Of a stretch of 64,000 bases of DNA, positions 50,021 through 58,504 are shown piece by piece. A program made the translations under genes and the position numbers. This DNA comes from Kosakonia cowanii JCM 10956 = DSM 18146. Its GTDB lineage: Bacteria; Pseudomonadota; Gammaproteobacteria; Enterobacterales; Enterobacteriaceae. The notes under the pieces were generated by a model that saw only the letters and a list, made by a program, of their open reading frames with translations, was not told the DNA's origin and did not search any database. How positions within the stretch are numbered: position 1 is the first letter of the stretch; the number at the start of each line of letters is the position of its first letter. The DNA lies in contig NZ_CP019445.1 of assembly GCF_001975225.1 (NCBI RefSeq), positions 1,178,001 to 1,242,000 on the forward strand, in the 5' to 3' direction.

Positions 50021-50129
50021 ATTTGGCATACCAAAAATAGCCACGCCCGGCGAAAAGTTCTGTGATGCGCCTCGCAACACCCAATCTGGTATTCCAAAAT
50101 GCGGCATAGCGCGCATTTGGCATACCACC
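50021..50129. promoter_or_regulatory. Three GntR (FadR-type) operator palindromes upstream of the EIIC operon
   Basis: Three related palindromes lie 59-167 bases upstream of the EIIC start: ATTTGGCATACCAAAA (50021-50036), ATCTGGTATTCCAAAA (50084-50099) and ATTTGGCATACCACC (50115-50129). They share TGGNATNCCA, the shape of FadR/UxuR-type GntR sites. Centres are about 63 and 31 bases apart, six and three helical turns, so repressor dimers could contact one another on one face of the DNA. Confidence 0.72.
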
Positions 50130-50149
50130 TTACGGATTGCAGGGATTTA

Positions 50150-50192
50150 CGGAAAAAAGGAGGGGCGATCCCGCTATCTACAAGCGGGATCG
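50150..50192 (-). terminator. Probable terminator of lysA
   Basis: On the minus strand CGATCCCGCT pairs with AGCGGGATCG around a 7-base loop (hairpin 50166-50192), followed by CCCCTCC and six T. It starts ten bases after the lysA stop. Confidence 0.75.
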
Positions 50193-50202
50193 TGGATCAG
50201 GT

Positions 50203-51465
50203 TTAGAACTGCTCGAGGCCGATCAGCTCTTCAATGGTCTGGCGACGGCGGATCAGGCGCGCCACGCCGTTATCAAACAGCACTTCCGGCAGCAGCGGGC
50301 GGCTGTTGTAGTTTGAGGACATCGACGCGCCATACGCGCCGGTATCGTGCAGGACTAAATAGTCCCCGGCTTTCACCGCCGGCAGCGGGCGCGTTTCCAC
50401 TTTGCCGCCCTCTTGCTGGGTAAAGACATCGCCCGATTCGCACAGCGGACCGGCAACCACGGTGTCGATGCGCGCCGCGTCGCGCAGGTCGCGCCCGTCG
50501 GCGGCCAGCGCCGTAATGTGGTGATAGCTGCCGTACATCGCCGGGCGCATCAGATCGTTAAACCCGGCGTCGATCAGCACAAAGTGGCGGCTACCCATGG
50601 TTTTCACACTGCGCACCTGGGAGATCAGCACGCCCGACTCCGCCACCAGAAAGCGCCCCGGTTCGATCTCCAGTTTTACCGCATGGCCGAGATGCTGCGC
50701 GATTTTTTCCCGCGCGGCGTTCCACAGGCCGTAGTAGTGCGCGGTATCAACCGGCTCTTCGCCTTCGTGATAGGGGATCGACAGGCCGCCACCGGCGGAG
50801 ATAGCCGGCAGATCCTGACCAAAGTCGATCACCTGCTGCACCATCGCGCCGCACACCTGCTCAAGGTGACCATAATCAACGCCGGAGCCGATATGCATGT
50901 GGATGCCCGCCAGTTGCAGGCCGTAACGCTGCATCACCTCCAGCGCCGCACCCATGTCGCTATACCAGATCCCATGTTTGCTATTCTCGCCGCCGGTGTT
51001 GGTTTTCTGGCTGTGACCGTGACCAAAACCGGGGTTAACGCGCAGCCAGACGCGGTGGCCTGGCGAAACGGCACCGAGCTGCTCGAGCATATCTACCGAA
51101 CCGGCGTTCACCGCGATGCCCAGTTCGCTGACGCGGGCGATCGTCGCCTCATCCAGCACATCGGCGGTAAAGACAATATCGTCCGGGTGTGTTTTCGGAT
51201 CGTAACCCGCCGCCAGCGCACGCTCGATTTCGCCCAGCGACACCGAATCCACCTTCACCCCCTGCTCGCACATCAGGCGCAGAATATGGATGTTAGAGCA
51301 GGCTTTCTGGGCAAAACGGATGACGTCAAAGTCGCGCAGTTTGGCGATTTGCGCACGAATGATTTGCGCATCGTAAACCCATACCGGGCAGCCAAATTCC
51401 GCAGGCAGTTGCAGCAGGTTAGCGGCGTTGAGGTCGGTTTCTGTCTGGTGTAGCGAGCGTGGCAT
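50203..51465 (-). CDS. lysA: Diaminopimelate decarboxylase LysA
   Basis: LysA decarboxylates meso-diaminopimelate to lysine, the last step of lysine synthesis. The start MPRSLHQTETDL gives 420 residues, as in E. coli; 28 further in-frame codons upstream are not conserved. The PLP lysine is Lys54 in RFAQKACSN, with the glycine-rich GGGLSIPY and the late CESGDVF motif. It is divergent from its activator lysR. Confidence 0.97.
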   Translation of the reverse strand: MPRSLHQTETDLNAANLLQLPAEFGCPVWVYDAQIIRAQIAKLRDFDVIRFAQKACSNIHILRLMCEQGVKVDSVSLGEIERALAAGYDPKTHPDDIVFTADVLDEATIARVSELGIAVNAGSVDMLEQLGAVSPGHRVWLRVNPGFGHGHSQKTNTGGENSKHGIWYSDMGAALEVMQRYGLQLAGIHMHIGSGVDYGHLEQVCGAMVQQVIDFGQDLPAISAGGGLSIPYHEGEEPVDTAHYYGLWNAAREKIAQHLGHAVKLEIEPGRFLVAESGVLISQVRSVKTMGSRHFVLIDAGFNDLMRPAMYGSYHHITALAADGRDLRDAARIDTVVAGPLCESGDVFTQQEGGKVETRPLPAVKAGDYLVLHDTGAYGASMSSNYNSRPLLPEVLFDNGVARLIRRRQTIEELIGLEQF

Positions 51466-51586
51466 AACAACTCCGTCAGCAATCTTTTTTATGATTACGC
51501 CATAGGTTTGAGCGAATAAAAAATATCGTTTTATCGCGGGGCTATGCAAAAATGATATGGATAACCTTCTGCAACTGGATCATCTC

Positions 51587-52513
51587 ATGCCCGCTGTTAA
51601 CCTGCGCCATATCGAAATTTTTCACGCCGTGATGACCACCGGCAACCTGACCGAGGCCGCGGCCATGCTGCACACCTCGCAGCCAACCGTCAGCCGGGAG
51701 CTGGCGCGCTTTGAAAAGGTGCTGGGTCTGACGCTGTTTGAGCGCTCGCGCGGGCGGCTGCACGCCACGGTGCAGGGGCTGCGGCTGTTTGAAGAGGTGC
51801 AGCGATCCTGGTACGGGCTGGACAGGATCGTCAGCGCGGCGGAGAGCCTACGTGAGTTTCGCCAGGGGGAGCTGTCGGTCGCCTGTCTGCCGGTCTTTTC
51901 GCAATCCTTTTTACCGTTGCTGTTGCAGCCCTTTCTCGCCCGCTACCCGGACGTCAGCCTCAACATTGTGCCGCAGGAGTCGCCGCTGCTGGAGGAGTGG
52001 CTCTCGGCGCAGCGCCACGATTTGGGCCTGACCGAAACGCTCTCGACGCCCGCAGGCACCGAGCGCACGCCGCTGCTGACCTGTAATGAAGTGTGCGTGA
52101 TGCCAGAGGATCATCCGCTGGCGCAGAAAAGGGTGCTGACACCGGCGGATTTTCAGGGGGAGAACTACATCAGTTTGTCGCGTACCGACAGCTATCGTCA
52201 GCTGCTTGACGCCCTGTTTAGTGAGCACCAGGTGAAGCGCCGCATGGTGCTGGAAACCCACAGCGCGGCGTCGGTTTGCGCAATGGTGCGCGCCGGGGTC
52301 GGCATTTCCGTGGTGAACCCGCTGACCGCTCTCGACTATGCCACCAGCGGCGTGGCGGTGCGGCGTTTCAGCATCGATGTGCCCTTTACCATCAGCCTTG
52401 TGCGCCCGCTGCACCGCCCCGCTTCCGCACTGGTCGATACCTTTGCCGAACATCTGCAGGCAGCCATGCCGCGTATTACCGCGCCGCTGGCCGCCATGCT
52501 CGGCGAGGATTAA
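51587..52513 (+). CDS. lysR: LysR, activator of lysA
   Basis: LysR activates lysA when diaminopimelate is present and represses itself. It is the name-giver of the family. The start [16 protein letters not shown] gives 308 residues (E. coli 311); ten in-frame codons upstream exist but are not conserved. The helix-turn-helix is at about residues 17-45 ([20 protein letters not shown]) and the effector domain follows. The 121-base lysA-lysR gap should hold the shared operator. The stop overlaps the convergent racX stop. Confidence 0.95.
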   Translation: MPAVNLRHIEIFHAVMTTGNLTEAAAMLHTSQPTVSRELARFEKVLGLTLFERSRGRLHATVQGLRLFEEVQRSWYGLDRIVSAAESLREFRQGELSVACLPVFSQSFLPLLLQPFLARYPDVSLNIVPQESPLLEEWLSAQRHDLGLTETLSTPAGTERTPLLTCNEVCVMPEDHPLAQKRVLTPADFQGENYISLSRTDSYRQLLDALFSEHQVKRRMVLETHSAASVCAMVRAGVGISVVNPLTALDYATSGVAVRRFSIDVPFTISLVRPLHRPASALVDTFAEHLQAAMPRITAPLAAMLGED

Positions 52514-53202
52514 GAGAGCATAAAATCGACCGCGGCGGCAGCATGCAGCGCAGCCGTGTCGAACACCTTAATCGGGCTGTGGGTTTCAGGCAGCAGCAGG
52601 CCGATTTCGGTACAGCCAAAAATCACCCCTTCCGCCCCTTCGCTCGCCAGCTGTTTAATCACATTCATAAAGTAGTAGCGCGATTCGTCGCTGAAGGTGC
52701 CAAGGCAGAGCTCATCAAAGATGATCTCATTGATACGCTGACGATCTTCCGGGCCGGGCACCGTAGTTCTGATGGCGAACTGCTTCTCCAGCCGCCCGCG
52801 ATAAAAATCCTGCTCCATGGTGTAGCGTGTACCCAGCAGCGCGACATTGCGCAGCCCGGCATTTTCAATGGCGTGGCCGGTGGCATCGGCAATGTGCAGG
52901 AAAGGGATCTGGCAGCGCTCCTCAATTTGCCCCGCCACTTTGTGCATGGTGTTGGTACAGAGCACAATCGCCTGCGCCCCGGCCTGCTCAAGACCCGCTG
53001 CCGCCTGGCCGAGGATATCTCCGGCTTTGTGCCACTGCGCGGTGGCCTGGCAGGTTTCAATCTCATGAAAATCGAGGCTATGCAGCAGCAAGCTTGCGGA
53101 GTGCAAGCCACCCAGGCGTGCTTTAACGCCCTCGTTAATCAGCCGATAGTAGGGAATGGTCGATTCCCAGCTCATGCCGCCCAGCAGTCCAATTGTTTTC
53201 AT
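52510..53202 (-). CDS. racX: Amino-acid racemase RacX (YgeA), Asp/Glu racemase family
   Basis: RacX is a broad-specificity PLP-independent amino-acid racemase making D-amino acids. The start [15 protein letters not shown] gives 230 residues, as in E. coli. The two catalytic cysteines are Cys82 in VLCTNTMHK and Cys197 in FGCTEIG. It overlaps the end of lysR tail-to-tail by four bases and is divergent from kdgF, so its promoter lies in the 147-base gap that also has a KdgR-like site. Confidence 0.93.
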   Translation of the reverse strand: MKTIGLLGGMSWESTIPYYRLINEGVKARLGGLHSASLLLHSLDFHEIETCQATAQWHKAGDILGQAAAGLEQAGAQAIVLCTNTMHKVAGQIEERCQIPFLHIADATGHAIENAGLRNVALLGTRYTMEQDFYRGRLEKQFAIRTTVPGPEDRQRINEIIFDELCLGTFSDESRYYFMNVIKQLASEGAEGVIFGCTEIGLLLPETHSPIKVFDTAALHAAAAVDFMLS

Positions 53203-53303
53203 CGCCTTTCTCCGTCTCGTTCTCGCGCAATCATGCAAAGTTGTGATCGACTTTCAACTTCTCCGGCCCGGCGTTTATTTTTCCGCCACCGTGAGATAAA
53301 TTA

Positions 53304-53322
53304 TTTAAAACATTGTTTCACT
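53304..53322 (+). promoter_or_regulatory. KdgR-like operator before kdgF
   Basis: The core AAAACATTGTTTC (53307-53319) fits the palindrome RAAAYRNYRTTTY. It lies 30 bases before the kdgF start, where a bound repressor would block transcription. Confidence 0.68.
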
Positions 53323-53349
53323 ATCTCTTACCGACTACAGGACAGCCCG

Positions 53350-53676
53350 ATGTTTATCTTTCATAAAGACACGCAACTTGACGACCTGGGCAACGGCGTT
53401 ACGCGCCGTATTCTCGCCCATGGCGGCAAAATGATGGCGGTTGAAGTTATGTTCGAACAGGGCGCTATAGGCCCGATGCATAACCACCCTCATGAGCAGC
53501 TCACCTATGTTTTATCCGGGGAGTTCGAATTTACCATCGGTGATGAGAAACATATCGTCACCGCAGGCGATACACTTTACAAGCAACCGCACATTATGCA
53601 CGGCTGCGTCTGTCTGAAGCCGGGTACCCTGCTCGATACCTTCACGCCGATTCGCGAAGATTTTCTGCAATCCTGA
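53350..53676 (+). CDS. kdgF: Pectin degradation cupin KdgF (unsaturated uronate linearisation)
   Basis: KdgF converts the 4,5-unsaturated galacturonate released from pectin to its linear ketone form, ahead of KduI. The 108-residue protein is a single cupin. Likely metal ligands His44 and His46 in MHNHPHEQ, Gln50 and His84 in HIMHG are present, and the N-terminus MFIFHKDTQLDDLGNGVTRR is typical. The open frame runs far upstream in antisense of racX; only this part is real. A KdgR-like site precedes it, a terminator follows, and togMNAB lies downstream. Confidence 0.9.
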   Translation: MFIFHKDTQLDDLGNGVTRRILAHGGKMMAVEVMFEQGAIGPMHNHPHEQLTYVLSGEFEFTIGDEKHIVTAGDTLYKQPHIMHGCVCLKPGTLLDTFTPIREDFLQS

Positions 53677-53695
53677 GTTTTTGAGCCGTGAAAAG

Positions 53696-53724
53696 CGCCT
53701 CCCGCCGTGGAGGCGTTTTTATTT
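53696..53724 (+). terminator. Rho-independent terminator of kdgF
   Basis: CGCCTCC and GGAGGCG pair around a 6-base loop, followed by TTTTTATTT, 19 bases after the kdgF stop. It separates kdgF from togMNAB. Confidence 0.9.
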
Positions 53725-53880
53725 CTGCGCCATAAATAATCCTTCGCCAGATAATGGTTTAAATATTGAATGATTTCACCGCGCGATATTTTTCTCTGCC
53801 CCTTCGCTTGTCGAAATACCCGCTTTTTATTTACTGAAAAGCCCGCGCTTTTTACCTGAAAATGACTGCCAAATCACTTT

Positions 53881-53976
53881 ATTGAAACATCGTTTCGACT
53901 TCGATCACATTTCAGCAATTTAACGAATGACGGCACATTTAAACACAATAAAATATTTTAAAACGATGTTTTACAA
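53881..53976 (+). promoter_or_regulatory. Two KdgR-like operators in the togM leader
   Basis: GAAACATCGTTTC (53884-53896) and AAAACGATGTTTT (53960-53972) both fit RAAAYRNYRTTTY and are 76 bases apart, about seven helical turns. They lie in the 478-base gap 53677-54154, which is AT-rich and otherwise holds only the kdgF terminator and a weak CRP-like half-site (TGTGA at 54072). The long leader suggests a promoter near the second site. Confidence 0.7.
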
Positions 53977-54154
53977 TTCAAGAACGCAAGTTCAGAGGAT
54001 TTTAAAACCCGGAATAATGCCAATAATTTCCGGCAGTTACAGATTTTAAACGCTTTGATTTCATTAAATATTGTGATCTAACGCACCCTTTGTTGCGTGA
54101 AAGGGCGGCGGCTCTCCGAATCCGAATTACACATTGCTCGCCAGGTAGGTATCT

Positions 54155-55045
54155 ATGAATGAAAACAGACTACTGGGATTGGCCTGGATATCACCTTACA
54201 TAATAGGGTTGATTGTCTTTACCGCTTTCCCATTCATCTCATCCTTCTTTCTCAGTTTTACTGAGTATGATCTGATGAGCCCGCCGGTATTTAATGGCAT
54301 CGAAAACTACCGCTACATGTTTACTGAAGATACCCTCTTCTGGAAATCGATGGGCGTGACGTTTGCTTATGTCTTTTTAACCATTCCGCTGAAGCTGGCC
54401 TTTGCGCTGGGCATCGCCTTTGTGCTCAATTTTAAATTGCGCGGCATCGGCTTTTTCCGCACCGCTTACTACATTCCGTCGATCCTCGGCAGCTCGGTTG
54501 CTATCGCGGTGTTGTGGCGCGCGCTGTTCGCCATCGATGGCTTGTTAAACAGCTTTATCGGCGTCTTTGGCCTTGATCCTGTTAACTGGCTCGGCGAGCC
54601 GTCGCTGGCGCTGATGTCGGTGACGCTGCTGCGCGTCTGGCAGTTCGGTTCGGCGATGGTGATCTTCCTGGCGGCGCTGCAAAACGTTCCGCAGTCGCAG
54701 TATGAAGCGGCGATGATCGACGGCGCCAGCAAATGGCAGATGTTTATGAAGGTGACTGTGCCGCTGATTACGCCGGTGATCTTCTTCAACTTCATCATGC
54801 AGACCACGCAGGCGTTCCAGGAGTTTACCGGCCCGTACGTGATTACCGGCGGCGGCCCGACCTACTACACCTATCTCTTCTCGCTCTACATCTACGACAC
54901 CGCGTTCAAATATTTCGATATGGGTTACGGCGCAGCGCTGGCCTGGGTGCTCTTCCTGGTGGTGGCGGTCTTTGCCTCTGTCGCCTTTAAGTCCTCGAAG
55001 TATTGGGTCTTCTACTCTGCCGATAAGGGAGGCAAAAATGGCTGA
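54155..55045 (+). CDS. togM: Oligogalacturonide ABC transporter permease TogM
   Basis: TogM is one of two permeases of the ABC importer for oligogalacturonides. The 296-residue protein is MalF-type with six membrane helices; the EAA motif EAAMIDGASKWQMFMKVTVP is at about residues 186-205. It starts MNENRLLGLAWISPYI and overlaps togN by eight bases. It is first in togMNAB. Substrate assignment rests on the neighbours kdgF, kduDI and ogl and on resemblance to the Dickeya Tog system. Confidence 0.88.
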   Translation: MNENRLLGLAWISPYIIGLIVFTAFPFISSFFLSFTEYDLMSPPVFNGIENYRYMFTEDTLFWKSMGVTFAYVFLTIPLKLAFALGIAFVLNFKLRGIGFFRTAYYIPSILGSSVAIAVLWRALFAIDGLLNSFIGVFGLDPVNWLGEPSLALMSVTLLRVWQFGSAMVIFLAALQNVPQSQYEAAMIDGASKWQMFMKVTVPLITPVIFFNFIMQTTQAFQEFTGPYVITGGGPTYYTYLFSLYIYDTAFKYFDMGYGAALAWVLFLVVAVFASVAFKSSKYWVFYSADKGGKNG

Positions 55046-55940
55046 TGTTCAACACCTTACGCCGGGCATGAAAGAGGCTGAACGTGAAGTGGCGCGCACC
55101 CTGCGCCGCGAGAAAATCAGCGCCTGGATCCGCTACACGATCCTGCTGCTGGTCGGCCTGCTGATGCTCTACCCGCTGGCGTGGATGTTCTCGGCGTCGT
55201 TCAAACCGAACCATGAAATCTTCACCACCCTCGGGCTGTGGCCGAACCACGCCACCTGGGACGGTTTTATCAACGGCTGGAAAACCGGCACCGAATACAC
55301 CTTCGGCCATTACATGCTCAATACCTTTAAGTATGTAATCCCGAAAGTGATCCTGACGATCATCTCGTCGACGGTGGTGGCGTACGGTTTTGCGCGCTTT
55401 GAGATCCCGTGGAAGAACTTCTGGTTCGGCACGCTGATCGCCACCATGCTGCTGCCGAGCACCGTGCTGCTGATCCCGCAATACCTGATGTTCCGTGAAA
55501 TGGGCATGCTCAACAGCTATATGCCGCTCTACCTGCCGCTGGCTTTCGCCACCCAGGGCTTCTTTGTCTTTATGTTGATTCAGTTCTTACGCGGCGTGCC
55601 GCGCGATATGGAAGAAGCGGCGCAGATTGATGGCTGTAATTCGTGGCAGGTGTTGTGGTACGTGGTGGTGCCGATCCTGAAACCGGCGATTATCTCTGTG
55701 GCGCTGTTCCAGTTTATGTGGTCGATGAACGACTTTATCGGGCCGCTGATCTACGTCTACAGCGTGGATAAATACCCCATCGCGCTGGCGCTGAAAATGT
55801 CTATCGACGTGACCGAAGGCGCACCGTGGAACGAAATTCTGGCAATGGCGAGTATCTCCATTCTGCCGTCCATCATTGTCTTCTTCCTGGCACAGCGCTA
55901 CTTCGTACAGGGCGTCACCAGCAGCGGAATCAAAGGTTAA
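55038..55940 (+). CDS. togN: Oligogalacturonide ABC transporter permease TogN
   Basis: TogN is the second, MalG-type permease. The start MADVQHLTPGMKEAE, after AAGGGAGGC, gives 300 residues; upstream in-frame codons lie inside togM and are rejected. Six helices are visible and the EAA motif EEAAQIDGCNSWQVLWYVVV is near residue 193. It pairs with TogM to form the channel energised by TogA. Confidence 0.88.
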   Translation: MADVQHLTPGMKEAEREVARTLRREKISAWIRYTILLLVGLLMLYPLAWMFSASFKPNHEIFTTLGLWPNHATWDGFINGWKTGTEYTFGHYMLNTFKYVIPKVILTIISSTVVAYGFARFEIPWKNFWFGTLIATMLLPSTVLLIPQYLMFREMGMLNSYMPLYLPLAFATQGFFVFMLIQFLRGVPRDMEEAAQIDGCNSWQVLWYVVVPILKPAIISVALFQFMWSMNDFIGPLIYVYSVDKYPIALALKMSIDVTEGAPWNEILAMASISILPSIIVFFLAQRYFVQGVTSSGIKG

Positions 55941-55952
55941 GAGGGAAGTATC

Positions 55953-57080
55953 ATGGCTGAAGTAATTTTCAACAAACTGGAAAAGGTCTACTCCAACGGC
56001 TTCAAAGCGGTACATGGTATCGACCTGAAAATCGCCGACGGTGAGTTTATGGTGATTGTTGGCCCCTCCGGCTGCGCCAAATCGACCACCCTGCGCATGC
56101 TGGCAGGGCTTGAGACCATCAGCGGCGGCGAAGTGCGCATCGGTGAGAAGATTGTCAACAACCTCGCGCCGAAGTCGCGCGGCATCGCCATGGTGTTCCA
56201 GAACTACGCGCTCTATCCGCATATGACCGTGCGCGAAAACCTCGCCTTCGGCCTGAAGCTGAGCAAAATGCCGAAGGATGAGATCGCACGCCAGGTAGAT
56301 GAAGCGGCGAAAATTCTCGAACTGGAGGAGTTAATGGATCGTCTGCCGCGCCAGCTCTCCGGCGGCCAGGCGCAGCGCGTGGCCGTTGGCCGTGCGATTG
56401 TGAAAAAACCAGATGTCTTCCTATTTGACGAACCGCTCTCCAACCTTGATGCCAAGCTGCGCGCCTCGATGCGCATCCGCATTTCGGATCTGCATAAGCA
56501 GTTAAAAAGCTCCGGTAAACCGGCGACCACCGTGTATGTGACCCACGATCAGACCGAAGCGATGACCATGGGCGACCGCATCTGCGTGATGAAGCTCGGC
56601 CATATCATGCAGGTCGATACGCCGGATAACCTCTATCACTTCCCGAAAAACATGTTCGTCGCGGGCTTTATTGGCGCGCCGGAGATGAACATCAAACCGG
56701 CGAAAATTGTGCAGAAAGAGGGTTCCCTGCACATTACCGTCGGCCAGGAGACGCTGGCGCTTAACGCTCATCAGCAGGAGAGAGTCGCGGCTTATGCCGA
56801 CAAAGAGGTCTTCTTTGGCGTGCGTCCGGAGTTTGTCTCCGTCGCCGATGAGCCCTTCAGCGACGACTGCGGCGCGGGCGATCTGGTGCGCGTCGAAAAC
56901 ATGGGCCACGAGTTCTTCGTCTACCTGAAAGTCGCCGACTATGAGCTAACCGCCCGCATTCCCTCTGATGAAGCCAGGCCGTTGATTGCTAAGGGGCTTC
57001 ACCGGAAGGTGTACTTTAAGTTCGACATGAATAAGTGCCATATCTTTGACGCGAAAACGGAACAGAACATCTCTCTATAG
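55953..57080 (+). CDS. togA: Oligogalacturonide ABC transporter ATPase TogA
   Basis: TogA is the MalK/UgpC-type ATPase of the importer. The 375-residue protein has Walker A GPSGCAKST at residues 37-45, where most relatives have GCGKST, then the Q-loop VFQNYALYPHM, signature LSGGQAQR, Walker B VFLFDEPLSNLDAK and the H-loop VTHDQ. A C-terminal TOBE regulatory domain begins near residue 240. It lies 12 bases after togN. Confidence 0.9.
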   Translation: MAEVIFNKLEKVYSNGFKAVHGIDLKIADGEFMVIVGPSGCAKSTTLRMLAGLETISGGEVRIGEKIVNNLAPKSRGIAMVFQNYALYPHMTVRENLAFGLKLSKMPKDEIARQVDEAAKILELEELMDRLPRQLSGGQAQRVAVGRAIVKKPDVFLFDEPLSNLDAKLRASMRIRISDLHKQLKSSGKPATTVYVTHDQTEAMTMGDRICVMKLGHIMQVDTPDNLYHFPKNMFVAGFIGAPEMNIKPAKIVQKEGSLHITVGQETLALNAHQQERVAAYADKEVFFGVRPEFVSVADEPFSDDCGAGDLVRVENMGHEFFVYLKVADYELTARIPSDEARPLIAKGLHRKVYFKFDMNKCHIFDAKTEQNISL

Positions 57081-57142
57081 CTAAAAACATGCGGGCCGCG
57101 TCAGGCGGCCTCAGCGTGACCTACATAAACTGGAGTATAAAA

Positions 57143-58432
57143 ATGAAAAAAGTGCTAATCGGCGCAGCTATCTCCGCAACCCTGGGCATGTGCGCTGTAC
57201 CCGCCACCGCCGCTGACAATGTTGATTTGCGTATGTCCTGGTGGGGCGGCAACGGTCGTCACCAGGTCACCTTAAAAGCGCTGGAAGAGTTCCATAAACA
57301 GCATCCCGATATTACCGTGAAGTCCGAATATACCGGCTGGGACGGGCACCTCTCCCGTCTGACCACGCAGATCGCCGGCGGCACCGAGCCGGACGTGATG
57401 CAGACCAACTGGAACTGGCTGCCGATCTTCTCAAAAAACGGCGAGGGTTTTTACGACCTGAACCAGGTGAAAGATATTATCGATCTCAGCCAGTTCGACG
57501 CTAAAGAGCTGCAAACCACCACCATTAACGGCAAGTTAAACGGTATTCCTATCTCGGTCACCGCGCGCGTCTTCTACTTCAATGACGAGCAGTGGAAAAA
57601 AGCGGGCGTTAGCTTCCCGAAAACCTGGGATGAGCTGATGGCGGCGGGTAAAACCTTTGAGAGCAAGCTGGGCAAGCAGTACTACCCGGTCGTGCTGGAG
57701 CACCAGGATACGCTGGCGCTGCTCAACTCTTATATGGTGCAGAAGTACAACATTCCGGCCGTTGACGAAAAGACCAAGAAGTTCAGCTACAGCAAAGAGC
57801 AGTGGGTTGAGTTCTTCCAGATGTACAAAAAGCTGGTCGACAGCCACGTGATGCCGGATTCGAAATACTACGCCTCGTTCGGTAAGAGCAACATGTATGA
57901 GATGAAGCCGTGGATCGAGGGCGAATGGGGCGGCACCTATATGTGGAACTCCACCATCACCAAATACTCCGACAACCTGAAGCCACCGGCCAAACTGGTA
58001 TTGGGCGACTACCCGATGCTGCCGGGCGCGACCGATGCGGGGCTGTTCTTTAAACCGGCGCAGATGCTGTCGATTGGTAAGTCGACCAAACATCCGAAAG
58101 AGGCGGCGCAGGTGATTAACTTCCTGCTGAACAGCAAAGAAGGTGTGCAGACGCTGGGCCTTGAGCGCGGTGTGCCGCTGAGCAAAGCGGCGGTTGAGAC
58201 GCTGACCGCCAGCGGGGTTATCAAAGAGGAGGATCCGGCGGTCGCGGGCCTGCGTCTGGCGCAGTCGCTGCCGGCAAAACTCTCCGTGTCGCCATATTTT
58301 GACGATCCGCAGATTGTGGCGCAGTTCGGTACCGCGATTCAGTACATCGATTATGGCCAGAAAACCGTTGAAGAGACCGCGACGGACTTCCAGCGCCAGG
58401 CTGAGCGTATCCTCAAGCGTGCCATGCGTTAA
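57143..58432 (+). CDS. togB: Oligogalacturonide-binding periplasmic protein TogB
   Basis: TogB is the extracellular solute-binding protein (family 1) that delivers substrate to TogMN. The start MKKVLIGAAISATLG gives 429 residues with a signal peptide cleaved near VPATAA|DN. The mature part has the family pattern WDGHLSRLTTQIAGGTEPDVM and several aromatic residues (SWWGGNGRHQ, NWNWLP) suited to sugar stacking. The open frame extends 18 codons upstream without support. It lies 62 bases after togA and ends just before a REP. Confidence 0.9.
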   Translation: MKKVLIGAAISATLGMCAVPATAADNVDLRMSWWGGNGRHQVTLKALEEFHKQHPDITVKSEYTGWDGHLSRLTTQIAGGTEPDVMQTNWNWLPIFSKNGEGFYDLNQVKDIIDLSQFDAKELQTTTINGKLNGIPISVTARVFYFNDEQWKKAGVSFPKTWDELMAAGKTFESKLGKQYYPVVLEHQDTLALLNSYMVQKYNIPAVDEKTKKFSYSKEQWVEFFQMYKKLVDSHVMPDSKYYASFGKSNMYEMKPWIEGEWGGTYMWNSTITKYSDNLKPPAKLVLGDYPMLPGATDAGLFFKPAQMLSIGKSTKHPKEAAQVINFLLNSKEGVQTLGLERGVPLSKAAVETLTASGVIKEEDPAVAGLRLAQSLPAKLSVSPYFDDPQIVAQFGTAIQYIDYGQKTVEETATDFQRQAERILKRAMR

Positions 58433-58465
58433 TCAGGTTAAAAATTGAAGCTGTAACAAGGATTT

Positions 58466-58500
58466 GTAGGCCGGATAAGCGCTTGCGCGCCATCCGGCAA
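58466..58500. repeat. REP palindrome between togB and araE
   Basis: GTAGGCCGGATAAGCGCTTG plus CGCGCCATCCGGCAA is a single REP in the 72-base gap between the convergent togB and araE genes. It probably stabilises both 3' ends; no T-rich terminator is seen. Confidence 0.85.
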
Positions 58501-58504
58501 TTCA

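Noticed and set aside
50413..51453. 346-codon plus-strand frame opposite lysA
   Set aside because: Antisense shadow of lysA, with no recognisable domain.
52276..53349. N-terminal 358 codons of the long frame ending in kdgF
   Set aside because: They run through lysR out of frame and antisense to racX. Only the cupin from 53350 is conserved and has an operator in front.
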